The notes beneath the pieces are model-generated. The model did not search any database. It worked only from the letters and a program-made list of their open reading frames with translations, and was not told where the DNA came from. From Citrobacter sp. RHB25-C09 (GTDB lineage: Bacteria; Pseudomonadota; Gammaproteobacteria; Enterobacterales; Enterobacteriaceae), in contig NZ_CP057483.1 in the NCBI RefSeq assembly GCF_013836145.1, positions 3,472,001 to 3,536,000 on the forward strand: 64,000 nucleotides of DNA, written 5' to 3'. Every line of letters starts with the position of its first letter. The first letter of the stretch is position 1. The translations under genes were made by a program, and so were the position numbers. Shown one piece after another: positions 17,268-25,595 of this stretch.

Positions 17268-17914
17268 GCTTCGACTCCGGGTTTTATCAGCATCAAACCG
17301 CAACCAAACGCACGGCTTTTGCCGTATCCCTGCATGAGTCGTTGCAGAAATGCCTTCGGATCGAGGATCTCCAGCACACCAGAATAGTCCACGCTACTAT
17401 ACTGAATGACCTGTCGCGACTTGCCGCGTACCACCTGCTGTTGTCGATAGGCTTCGACATTCACCTGTTGCGCAGAAAAACCATTTGTCTCCCCCTGCCT
17501 GCTCAACCACTTCTTTGCAACGTTCTGCTGGTGAAGCCAGATATCCGGTCTGTCAGGCTGGTCTTTAATCTGGAACTTCGCGTCCATCAACAGATCGTGG
17601 CGTTTTCCTGCTTTGCAAATCGTTGGATTTGCGCGCAGGTTGAAACGCAACAATTGACCCGCATGCAAAGTGGGTGAAAAAGCACGACATTCAATCGTGA
17701 ATAACTCACTTGCTACAGGCGGATTCGCTGAAAGCACGAAAAAGCGAAATGCGCCCTGTAATTCTTCGCGACGATAGAGAAACTGCCGCTCTTGTTCATC
17801 GGGAAATAGTGCCCATAGCCACTGATGCATAACGTATTCGCCGCGTTCCACCATATCGAGCAGATGTGCAGGTGAAAGTTGAGCGGTATGCAGCGTTATT
17901 CTGGAGAGATACAC
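17264..17914 (-). CDS. cas6e: CRISPR RNA endonuclease Cas6e (CasE)
   Basis: A 216-residue protein that cuts pre-crRNA at the base of the repeat hairpin and stays on the 3' handle in Cascade. The C-terminal glycine-rich loop GYGKSRAFGCGLMLI is the Cas6e signature, and the His in YVMHQWLWALFP (about residue 30) lines up with the E. coli catalytic His20. The start is a GTG at 17914 preceded by a perfect AGGAGG, which outweighs longer in-frame options. It overlaps cas5 upstream by 19 bases. It is somewhat longer than the 199-residue K-12 protein, with extra residues before the catalytic His. Confidence 0.95.
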   Translation of the reverse strand: MYLSRITLHTAQLSPAHLLDMVERGEYVMHQWLWALFPDEQERQFLYRREELQGAFRFFVLSANPPVASELFTIECRAFSPTLHAGQLLRFNLRANPTICKAGKRHDLLMDAKFQIKDQPDRPDIWLHQQNVAKKWLSRQGETNGFSAQQVNVEAYRQQQVVRGKSRQVIQYSSVDYSGVLEILDPKAFLQRLMQGYGKSRAFGCGLMLIKPGVEA

Positions 17915-18642
17915 GTTTCCTCCTTGAGGGGCAATGGCCCCTGGTTTACGGCACGCTCCGCAAATAACCATTGCTGGCGACTGAGCGGCATATCGCGGCG
18001 ACGGTGGATCTTGTTTGCCTCCATCCCCTCATGTTCGCCTTCCCACCAGCACGTGGGTTGTAGTTTGGGGAGGTTTATGTGGAGTTTTTTGAGTTTGTCG
18101 CGATAGTGACGCCCCGCATTAATTAACACATCCTGTGCACTCCCCTGCATAAGTTCAGGGGCAAGCGGAAGCGCCAACGGATGGCTCTTTCGTCCGAGAT
18201 ACAGTGGAAAAACAGGTTGCTTCAACGCCGCCTGAAGTTGCGCCAGTGAGCATGGAGCGTCGGGCGTTGACGCCACCGCAACCATCCACCATGCACCGCT
18301 GTAATAGTCTCGTTTAGAGATCAGCGCACTCAGCAGGTCGGGATGGCTTAACTCTTCCCGACGGCTAAAATAGCGTGCTTTGCGGATCTCTTTCGGCGCC
18401 TGAACCGTATGGTAATCACGCGCCCAGCGAGGATACTCGCTGGCACACAGCAAAAATTGATAGTGACGGTTGAAGGTATTTAAGCGGGCATCATCATCAC
18501 GATGAATACCCAGTGCCGCAGCAAGAAGCCCAAGCAGGGCTGAGCGTGACGGCAACTCATGGGTATGGCGCACTTCGCCCGGAGCATCTACTCCCCAGGA
18601 CGCCATCGGTCCGTGAAGCTGAAAAACCAGATATTGGCTCAT
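17896..18642 (-). CDS. cas5e: Cascade subunit Cas5e (CasD)
   Basis: A 248-residue subunit that caps the crRNA 5' handle in Cascade. The N-terminal MSQYLVFQLHGPMASWGVDAPGEVRHTHELPSRSALLGLLAAALG is the Cas5 RAMP-fold signature. It sits between cas7 (9-bp gap) and cas6e (overlap), in the fixed I-E order. Confidence 0.96.
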   Translation of the reverse strand: MSQYLVFQLHGPMASWGVDAPGEVRHTHELPSRSALLGLLAAALGIHRDDDARLNTFNRHYQFLLCASEYPRWARDYHTVQAPKEIRKARYFSRREELSHPDLLSALISKRDYYSGAWWMVAVASTPDAPCSLAQLQAALKQPVFPLYLGRKSHPLALPLAPELMQGSAQDVLINAGRHYRDKLKKLHINLPKLQPTCWWEGEHEGMEANKIHRRRDMPLSRQQWLFAERAVNQGPLPLKEETCISPE

Positions 18643-18651
18643 AAGCGCTCC

Positions 18652-19710
18652 TTACGCGCAGATAAAGTCCAGCACGTCTTTCATGCTTCCTTCTTTATTC
18701 ATGACATTGAAACTCACAGCGTTAGTCTGCTGATCGTAAACAGCATTCATGTTTTCGCGCAGCTCGCTGATGCGTTGTATCGAAATGGTTAACTGATCCG
18801 AGCCGATAATCGGTTTATAGAAGGCGGCCGCCAGAGAACGGGGTTGATCGGTCCCCTTTTCCGCCAGAGCCCAGGAAGCATAAGCACGACTGGCAAAGCT
18901 GTTTTGTTTACCGGTCGGAGAGACTTTCAACGCAGCTTCGGTAAAAGCCCGCAGCGTTTGATTAGCCAGCTCGACATTGCCGTTCAAATTTTGAATCAGC
19001 AAATCCTGGTCAATGCAGATATAGGTGTAAAACAGTGCGGAACCAAACCCCGCTTCACCGAGGTGTCCGGCGCCAGCATCATCCTGTGAGGCCTGGCGTA
19101 AGTCATCTACGGCAGTAAAAAAGTCATCTTCCACGAGGGTTTCGCCTACGCCAAACGCGTGGGCAACCTGACAGGCGGCTTCAATATTAAATTCAGGTTT
19201 GTTCGCCAACATGCGGCCAAACATGGCAATGTCCACCGCCATACGATCGCGACGCAGCAACGCTAACTCATCATCCTTTGGCGCGCGTTTCTCTTCTGCC
19301 AGCCGGGCAGCCAGCGCTTTTACAGCATCAAATTCTGCCGGGCTGATATGGACAAGCTGTTCAGTTTCAGCATTGCTCAGCGGATCTTTCGCTTTTTTAT
19401 CGCTCTTCGCTTTTCCCAGATACTCGGCGATTTTCGCTGCCCACTCGATCGCTTGATTTTCTTCAATGCCTTTTTCGATCATGATCTTCGCAGCTTCACG
19501 CCCAATACGACCACTGCGAATACCGATATTACCCGCCAGTGCCTGTTCAAAGAGTTCCGATGTTCGCCAGGCGCGTTTGAGACTTTGCGAAGAGACGCGC
19601 AGACGCGTAGCACCACCCAGCACCACTGTTTTCGGGGCGCCAGTATCGTCGCGGTTCAAATTAGCGGCCGGATAAGCGGTAAGTAAGTGAAGCTGAATAA
19701 AAGTGGTCAT
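18652..19710 (-). CDS. cas7e: Cascade backbone subunit Cas7e (CasC)
   Basis: A 352-residue protein, six copies of which form the filament along the crRNA in Cascade. The N-terminal MTTFIQLHLLTAYPAANLNRDDTGAPKTVVLGGATRLRVSSQSLKRAWR is the hallmark Cas7e block. I placed the start at the ATG at 19710, with AGGGA nine bases upstream, rather than an upstream ATG that would overlap casB. It is separated from casB by 4 bp. Confidence 0.96.
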   Translation of the reverse strand: MTTFIQLHLLTAYPAANLNRDDTGAPKTVVLGGATRLRVSSQSLKRAWRTSELFEQALAGNIGIRSGRIGREAAKIMIEKGIEENQAIEWAAKIAEYLGKAKSDKKAKDPLSNAETEQLVHISPAEFDAVKALAARLAEEKRAPKDDELALLRRDRMAVDIAMFGRMLANKPEFNIEAACQVAHAFGVGETLVEDDFFTAVDDLRQASQDDAGAGHLGEAGFGSALFYTYICIDQDLLIQNLNGNVELANQTLRAFTEAALKVSPTGKQNSFASRAYASWALAEKGTDQPRSLAAAFYKPIIGSDQLTISIQRISELRENMNAVYDQQTNAVSFNVMNKEGSMKDVLDFICA

Positions 19711-19714
19711 TTGA

Positions 19715-20275
19715 TTATCCCTGTTGATCGTTTTTATCAATGTCGCCAGCCTGGTAATATTCCAGCGCCCAGCGGATACGGATGAACTCAGTGGGTCGCT
19801 GCACGCGACGCACCGAGTTCAAAAGATCGTTGTTTTCCTGGCACCAACGGAAGACATCTTCCGCCAGCGAAATAAGATTCACTTTTCCATTCAAAAGTTT
19901 CACCGCACGCCGAAGCTGACGCAGTAGCTCATCCGGCGTTTTTACCGCCGAGAGCCGGGCAAAGCGCAGTTCGGACATGACGAGGCGATTCCCCTCTTTT
20001 TGCCCGAGTTGTTCAGCAAAAGAGTGCCGCTCATCGAGCGATTTAACCTGTGCCATCAGCGCCGCCGTCACGGCCAGCGCGGTGAAACGCCACTCTTGCC
20101 CTTTGATCTTCCAGAGGCTTTGTGTCTGCATGAGCAGGTCACGAAACCCTTCTGCAATATAAGCGTCATTGACCGTTTTGCTACGCCGCAGGCTGGCGCG
20201 CAGACCGCGCTTTTCCTGCAATTCGTTATGCCACCGACGCAGCGTGGCCTTATGTTCTTCCTTCACAAAACTCAT
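19715..20275 (-). CDS. casB: Cascade small subunit Cse2 (CasB)
   Basis: A 186-residue, basic, all-helical protein; two copies form the belly of Cascade and hold the displaced strand. The basic N-terminus (ATLRRWHNELQEKRGLRASLRRSKT) and position between casA and cas7 identify it. ATGA overlap with casA. Confidence 0.95.
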   Translation of the reverse strand: MSFVKEEHKATLRRWHNELQEKRGLRASLRRSKTVNDAYIAEGFRDLLMQTQSLWKIKGQEWRFTALAVTAALMAQVKSLDERHSFAEQLGQKEGNRLVMSELRFARLSAVKTPDELLRQLRRAVKLLNGKVNLISLAEDVFRWCQENNDLLNSVRRVQRPTEFIRIRWALEYYQAGDIDKNDQQG

Positions 20276-21828
20276 TCAGCAGCCTCCTGCTTTTTTGTTT
20301 TGCTGGCTTTAGCATTTTGCTTTCCTGCCAGACTGATGATTAATCTCTTTCGCGCCGCCATGCACCGCTTCAGATCCGTATTCACATAAGGGTTAGTAAA
20401 AACATGGTCATCAAAATAGCGACGGGCAAAACGGGCGAGACTTCTGCGGCACTCACTGATTTTTTCATCATGGTCTGCACCACTTTCCAGCTCATAAACC
20501 AGTTTCAGAAAGTCGCTCTGCGTGAGATGCCAGAAATCAATATCAACAAAGCTGAAATCACCGCGCGCGCCTTTGGCATCGGAAAACCAGGCTTCTTTAA
20601 GTGCGCTTCGCAGAGCGCTGAGGGTATGCGACGCCGTTTGTACGGCCTTTCGGAGGTCAGGAATTAGGTTTTCTGTAAGCAACTGCGGAAGATGATGCTC
20701 ATACCAGCAACGGACTTTCATATTGTCGAAGTCATAGCCAAACCCCCACAGTCCAACCTTCGTGTCCTCCAGTGAATGTCCGTTGAACACGCTAACGACC
20801 TGAGCTGGCGATTCGTCATTATTTTCGGACTGGTTGTTTTGAATAAGCCCCAACCAGTCGCGCCAGACCAGGCCGCCCGGTTGCGGCTTCACTGAAAACC
20901 ACCCTTCACCGCCTTTTAGAGGCTTGCGATATGGCGTTAAGGGGTGTCTCCAGCCTTCATAATTCACGCCATAGTTTTTCGTGGTCATATAGCGCAACAG
21001 TTCATCGCTGGATGATGCGCATATATCGCACGTACCGGTTTCTGTGGTGATGAAATCGAAACGGACACGGCGCGGCATTCCCCAGTACGCCTGCAGTCTG
21101 TTGACCTGCAGGTCGGTCGTCACGCCATCTTTCTGTTCACTGGTGCGCGTGGCAGCAAGCCAGGGAAAGACACTGACATCAAAAGTCTCCGGCAAAGGAA
21201 GGCCGGAGGCATCCTGCGGCATCACGTTCAGCCACAGCTTGCGCCACAGCGGCGTCTGGCGGTTATTCTTATATTCCTGCAATTCGATGAGCGTGGTCAT
21301 GGGACCTCCACCACGCAGTCCGGTGCGGTAGCCTTTGCCACCGGCTGGCGCATTAAGCTGCAACGAAAATAACGCCAAGGCCGCGCAGTGTGGACAAATC
21401 CGCTCAGTGACACCCTGTTTTATAAAAAGATCTTTGTTGAGTTTCTTCGTTTGTTCTCCCGGGATATCCGGCAGCACAAGGGCAATAGCACTTTTGTCCC
21501 CTGGTAATGTCTCAAAGTCCTGCATAAAAGCGGGCGTCTCTGGGCCAAACTGAAAGGCATGCTCTAAGCGCGAAAATGCCGACTGAAGTGCCTTATCGTC
21601 CAGACCATCCAGCCAGATATCTTCCCAGCGAGCGCGGTTCTTCGGCGCAAAGCTACTTTGCAGCAAGCCCAATAAGAACTGCCACGCCGCACCGTGTAAA
21701 TCCGCCCGCGTTGCCGCAATATCCACAACGCGCTCATCCGCCAGGTAAGCTGGCGCCAGCTTACCCAGCGAACCGTCTCTGAAACGAACCGGAAGCCAGG
21801 GGCTGGTAATCAGTGAGAAATTCTCCAT
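20272..21828 (-). CDS. casA: Cascade large subunit Cse1/Cas8e (CasA)
   Basis: A 518-residue protein that recognises the PAM and recruits Cas3. Two cysteine pairs of the kind that bind zinc in E. coli Cse1 are visible (ICPHCAALALF and TCDICASSSDE). The N-terminal NFSLITSPWLPVRFRDGSLG is the family start. It follows cas3 after only 9 bp, so the cas genes here appear to be one operon; E. coli K-12 has a gap of several hundred bp with a separate casA promoter. Confidence 0.96.
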   Translation of the reverse strand: MENFSLITSPWLPVRFRDGSLGKLAPAYLADERVVDIAATRADLHGAAWQFLLGLLQSSFAPKNRARWEDIWLDGLDDKALQSAFSRLEHAFQFGPETPAFMQDFETLPGDKSAIALVLPDIPGEQTKKLNKDLFIKQGVTERICPHCAALALFSLQLNAPAGGKGYRTGLRGGGPMTTLIELQEYKNNRQTPLWRKLWLNVMPQDASGLPLPETFDVSVFPWLAATRTSEQKDGVTTDLQVNRLQAYWGMPRRVRFDFITTETGTCDICASSSDELLRYMTTKNYGVNYEGWRHPLTPYRKPLKGGEGWFSVKPQPGGLVWRDWLGLIQNNQSENNDESPAQVVSVFNGHSLEDTKVGLWGFGYDFDNMKVRCWYEHHLPQLLTENLIPDLRKAVQTASHTLSALRSALKEAWFSDAKGARGDFSFVDIDFWHLTQSDFLKLVYELESGADHDEKISECRRSLARFARRYFDDHVFTNPYVNTDLKRCMAARKRLIISLAGKQNAKASKTKKQEAAE

Positions 21829-21837
21829 CAGGTATCT

Positions 21838-24501
21838 TTAAACCTCCGTTTTTCCGATCAATCCTTCCCTTCCCGAGTAGCCGCAGGTTGCGTCATCCGA
21901 CACGATAATCACTTTGGCGAACTCTTTATTCTGATGCTGTTCCACGCACCATTGATGAAGCTTGTCACCTTCCAGCAAGTCGAAATCATCCTGATGTTTC
22001 TTCCACCATCCTTCCCGTACGCGGAGCATGCTCATTTCCCAGCCATGCTCGCCCGGGGCGTAGGGCACCAGCGCGTCATTAATCTTCCGCGCTAACCAGA
22101 GCGTGATGGATTCCTCGGATAAGCGCGTAGAGAGCTTATCGGGTAAAAAATCGCTGCAATCCGGGCTGTAGCCCGAGGCAAAATTGAGGGTGCTCTGTTG
22201 GGCAAACGCGCGGTCGCAGTAGAATTTACCCTCCTGCGCCTGCTCTGTTTTTGCGAAGCCGGCAGGCATCTCAACCTCTTCGCCATAAACCGATTCAATA
22301 AGCAAACGGGCCGCTTGTGGCATTTGAATTTTCCCCTGGGCGCGAAGAATGCGCTGTGTCAGCCACAGTCGCCCGTGGTCGGGATAGACCCAGGCACTGT
22401 TTCGCATTGCTTCTGAAAACCATGTTTCTTGAGGAGCGTCGTCCCATTCAGGCGCAAGAATATGAAGTACGGGTGGCTCACGTTCATCTTTACCGGCTGT
22501 TTTCGGAACACCGTCACGATCCCGAATATGGCGCTGTAAGCGCCCCGCCCGTTGAATCAAAAGATCCACAGGTGCCAGATCTGAAATCATTTCATCGACA
22601 TCGATATCGAGACTTTGCTCGATCACCTGAGTGGCAATAATGACTTTGCCGCCGCGCTGGACACACCCGCTTTTCCCGAATAATTTCAGCGTCTGGTTTT
22701 CGATTCGCTGGCGGTCATCGAAGGCAAAACGACTGTGAAACAGCGTTAGATTGTCAGAGGAAACCAGCCCGCCAGACAGCAACTGACGAAAAGAACGCAT
22801 GGCGTCATCGACAGAGTTGCGAATCCATGCGATGCATTTGCCCTCGCCCACCGCCTTTTCAATTCGTTGAATACAGGCAGATTCATGATGTAGCCAACCG
22901 ATGTTTACGCTACGCTCGACCTCTTTGCGCGTGTGTACATGTTGAGAAATAAGGGTGTTTCCCGATACATGCGTCACCCAGGGATAATCGCCATACCCTA
23001 GTTGCGGCGCTTGTACCTGACGTTTAACCCCACGGGCATAGGCCGATATAAGTCTGTCCCGTTGCTGCTGCGATAATGTCGCTGACAGTAATATTGTGCT
23101 ATTGCCATCCTGAGCCTGCTTCTCAATGACGCATTCGAGGATTTTCGACATATAGGCGTCGTAGGCATGGATTTCGTCAGCGATTAAGACCTTATTCCTG
23201 AGTCCAAGTAAGCGTAAATTATTATGCTTAAAGGGCATGACGGACATCATCGCCTGATCTAACGTCCCCACACCGACATCTGCCAGTAAGGCTTTTTTAT
23301 TACTGTCCGCGAACCACGCGGCACACCCCTGCGCGAAAGGTTGGTTTTCATCAGGCTCTTCTGAACCGGTTAAATCATCAGACCATATCGAGTGATTAAA
23401 ACGATCCATTAGCCTACGAGCACTATGCGCTAATACCAGGCTCGGGCGGGAGTCGGGCTGATAAAGCGTTAGCCACGTATTAGCCATCCGCTCATACATC
23501 GCATTTGCGGTCGCCATTGTGGGCAGTCCAAAATAAATACCCTGCGCTTTTCCACTCGCCATTAACCGATGCGCGAGGATCAATGCCGCTTCCGTTTTCC
23601 CTGCGCCGGTTACATCTTCGAGAAGAAATAGCTGTGCCCTATGCTGATTGACATCCAACTCCAGTGCCTTTTGTTGTAAAGGCGTCGGGTGCAGAATAAA
23701 GGGAAATAACGACGTTATTCCTGCAAATTCAGCAACGGCGGGCACGGGAGGAAAAACTGACATGGCATTTTTTGCCTGGCGACTCGTCAGCTGCCAATAT
23801 TCTTCTATTGGCATTTCGGCGGTCAGACGCGGGAAAAAACGCGTGGAAGATCCCGTCCAGTCAGCAAGAACGACCGCAGCCGAAATGAACCAGGAGAGAT
23901 GATTAAATAATTCAATGCCCTCGTCATCGTCCCAGCAGGCGGGGACTTCAATCAGAGGGAACAACGGCCTGACCGCCAGAAGAAAATCATGCGCCGCATC
24001 TTTATCCTGCTGACGGAAATTATTCAGTTCCTGAAGCGGAACCGGTGGGCGACCATGATGCCCTGTTGCCAGCGGCATCCATAATCCTATCGCTCGCCTA
24101 AGTTTACGCGGTGGTAACGCAGACGGTGGAAGCAGTTCCGGAACGTCGTTTAAATAATGATTCCATAACCAGAAACCGAGCGACGCATGGGGAATTTTTT
24201 CATATTCACTTAAATAGTCATTAGCGATACTTAAATTATCGTTACGATATAATTGCTGAAATGAATCGGCAAACTTACCAATATCATGCCAACACAAAAT
24301 CCAGGCGAAAAATTGCGCAGCCTGTTCACTATTATTAAGCCCTAATTTTTGAAGATAGTTATCGATGGAATAAATATCGTTTTTAACCATCCAATAACCG
24401 ACTGCTGCCACATCAAGGGAATGCCAACAGAGCAAGTGATAATCATCACCGCCATTTTCATCTCCCTGGTTGGTTTTTCCCCAATATTTGTATATCGACA
24501 C
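21838..24501 (-). CDS. cas3: CRISPR-associated nuclease-helicase Cas3
   Basis: An 887-residue fusion of an N-terminal HD nuclease and a superfamily 2 helicase, recruited by target-bound Cascade to degrade DNA. The HD domain shows His27 (CWHSLDVA) and the His72-Asp73 pair (CWHDIGKFADSFQQ). The helicase shows Walker A (EDVTGAGKTEAALILA), the DEIH box (ADEIHAYDAYMSKI), motif III (LLSATLS) and motif VI (QRAGRLQRH). Length fits E. coli/Salmonella Cas3. It is the first gene of the cas operon; the AT-rich DNA upstream would suit H-NS silencing, known for this operon in E. coli. Confidence 0.97.
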   Translation of the reverse strand: MSIYKYWGKTNQGDENGGDDYHLLCWHSLDVAAVGYWMVKNDIYSIDNYLQKLGLNNSEQAAQFFAWILCWHDIGKFADSFQQLYRNDNLSIANDYLSEYEKIPHASLGFWLWNHYLNDVPELLPPSALPPRKLRRAIGLWMPLATGHHGRPPVPLQELNNFRQQDKDAAHDFLLAVRPLFPLIEVPACWDDDEGIELFNHLSWFISAAVVLADWTGSSTRFFPRLTAEMPIEEYWQLTSRQAKNAMSVFPPVPAVAEFAGITSLFPFILHPTPLQQKALELDVNQHRAQLFLLEDVTGAGKTEAALILAHRLMASGKAQGIYFGLPTMATANAMYERMANTWLTLYQPDSRPSLVLAHSARRLMDRFNHSIWSDDLTGSEEPDENQPFAQGCAAWFADSNKKALLADVGVGTLDQAMMSVMPFKHNNLRLLGLRNKVLIADEIHAYDAYMSKILECVIEKQAQDGNSTILLSATLSQQQRDRLISAYARGVKRQVQAPQLGYGDYPWVTHVSGNTLISQHVHTRKEVERSVNIGWLHHESACIQRIEKAVGEGKCIAWIRNSVDDAMRSFRQLLSGGLVSSDNLTLFHSRFAFDDRQRIENQTLKLFGKSGCVQRGGKVIIATQVIEQSLDIDVDEMISDLAPVDLLIQRAGRLQRHIRDRDGVPKTAGKDEREPPVLHILAPEWDDAPQETWFSEAMRNSAWVYPDHGRLWLTQRILRAQGKIQMPQAARLLIESVYGEEVEMPAGFAKTEQAQEGKFYCDRAFAQQSTLNFASGYSPDCSDFLPDKLSTRLSEESITLWLARKINDALVPYAPGEHGWEMSMLRVREGWWKKHQDDFDLLEGDKLHQWCVEQHQNKEFAKVIIVSDDATCGYSGREGLIGKTEV

Positions 24502-24730
24502 AGATGTATCTCAATCACCAGACAGACTTTCATCTTCCTCTTTCTTAAAGTAAAATTATTGATGAAACTCACAAATATCATACTTTAAATCATTTAAAAT
24601 ACTATTATTACCATTTTCTTAAATTGAGGAAGGATATTAAATATTTGTTGATAATAATATTGAAAGAATTATTTTAAGAATAAATGATTTCATTTCGAAT
24701 AAAATTCAGAAAATAAATATTCCATCCATA
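24502..24730. promoter_or_regulatory. AT-rich cas operon promoter region
   Basis: No gene is visible here. The stretch is strikingly AT-rich (many runs of A/T between 24540 and 24720) compared with the surrounding chromosome and lies directly upstream of cas3. Such DNA is the usual target of H-NS silencing and LeuO relief in I-E loci. No individual promoter element is clear enough to mark. Confidence 0.5.
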
Positions 24731-24768
24731 AAAAAACCTCCCGCAGTAAAACTGGCGGGAGGTTTTTT
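24731..24768. terminator. Bidirectional terminator after cysH
   Basis: CCTCCCGC and GCGGGAGG form an 8-bp stem (24737-24762 with loop), flanked by six A's on one side and seven T's on the other, so it can terminate on both strands. It ends cysJIH and shields the cas operon from read-through. Confidence 0.9.
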
Positions 24769-24783
24769 TATAAGGTGAAACCA

Positions 24784-25518
24784 TCAACCTTCATGCAGTC
24801 CGCATTCGCGTTTCAGACCAAAGAAGCGGGTTTCTTCTTCAGCCATGCCCGGCTCCCATTTACGCGTGGTATGCGTGTCCCCCACGGAGAGATAGCCCTG
24901 GTCCCAAAGAGGATGGTACTTCAGTCCGTGTTTTTGCAGATATTGATACACCGTGCGGTTGTCCCAGTCGATGATTGGAAGCACCTTAAAGACCCCACGC
25001 TGTATCGCCAGCACCGGCAAATGCGCGCGGCTGCCGGACTGCTCTCGACGTAATCCCGCGAACCAGGTTTGCGCGTTAAGCTCTTTAAGCGCCCGGTTCA
25101 TTGGCTCGACTTTATTGATGTCGTTGTATTTCTCAATTCCCTCAACGCCCAGCTCCCACAGCTTACCGTAGCGCGCTTCCTGCCATGCGGCACTTTCGGT
25201 TGCACGGTAAACCTTCAGGTTTAGTTTGAGCTTATCCGTTAACTCGTCGATAAACTGGTAGGTTTCCGGGAACAGGTAGCCGGTATCAGTGAGGATAACC
25301 GGAATATCCGGACGGATCTGGTTTACCAGATGCAGGCTCACCGCCGCCTGAATACCAAAACTGGAGGAGAGCACGTAATTGCCGGGCAGGTTCTCCAGCG
25401 CCCACGCCACACGGCCTTCGGCATCCAGTTTATCCAGTTGCGTATTGGTTTCTGCCAGCGCCATGACGCGTTCAACCTTCGGCAGATCGTTCAGTGCATT
25501 TAGATCGAGTACGGACAT
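24784..25518 (-). CDS. cysH: Phosphoadenosine phosphosulfate (PAPS) reductase
   Basis: A 244-residue thioredoxin-dependent enzyme that reduces PAPS to sulfite. The C-terminal motif ECGLHEG carries the catalytic Cys, and the PP-loop-like SSSFGIQAAVSLHL segment binds substrate. It lies last in cysJIH, separated from cysI by a REP-containing 77-bp gap. Confidence 0.97.
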   Translation of the reverse strand: MSVLDLNALNDLPKVERVMALAETNTQLDKLDAEGRVAWALENLPGNYVLSSSFGIQAAVSLHLVNQIRPDIPVILTDTGYLFPETYQFIDELTDKLKLNLKVYRATESAAWQEARYGKLWELGVEGIEKYNDINKVEPMNRALKELNAQTWFAGLRREQSGSRAHLPVLAIQRGVFKVLPIIDWDNRTVYQYLQKHGLKYHPLWDQGYLSVGDTHTTRKWEPGMAEEETRFFGLKRECGLHEG

Positions 25519-25534
25519 AATTACCTCACGTTTT

Positions 25535-25590
25535 GCCTGATGGCGCTACGCTTATCAGGCCTACGAAAACGATGCGCCACCGGACAAAGG
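25535..25590. repeat. REP/BIME element between cysI and cysH
   Basis: GCCTGATGGCGCTACGCTTATCAGGC-type palindrome (25535-25565) followed by a degenerate inverted partner. It lies inside the cysJIH operon and may modulate the expression of cysH relative to cysI. Confidence 0.8.
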
Positions 25591-25595
25591 GGATG

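Noticed and set aside
14098..24501. CRISPR-Cas locus as a new system or new subtype
   Set aside because: All eight cas genes and the repeat fit standard type I-E in order, length and motifs; only the cas3-casA spacing differs from K-12.
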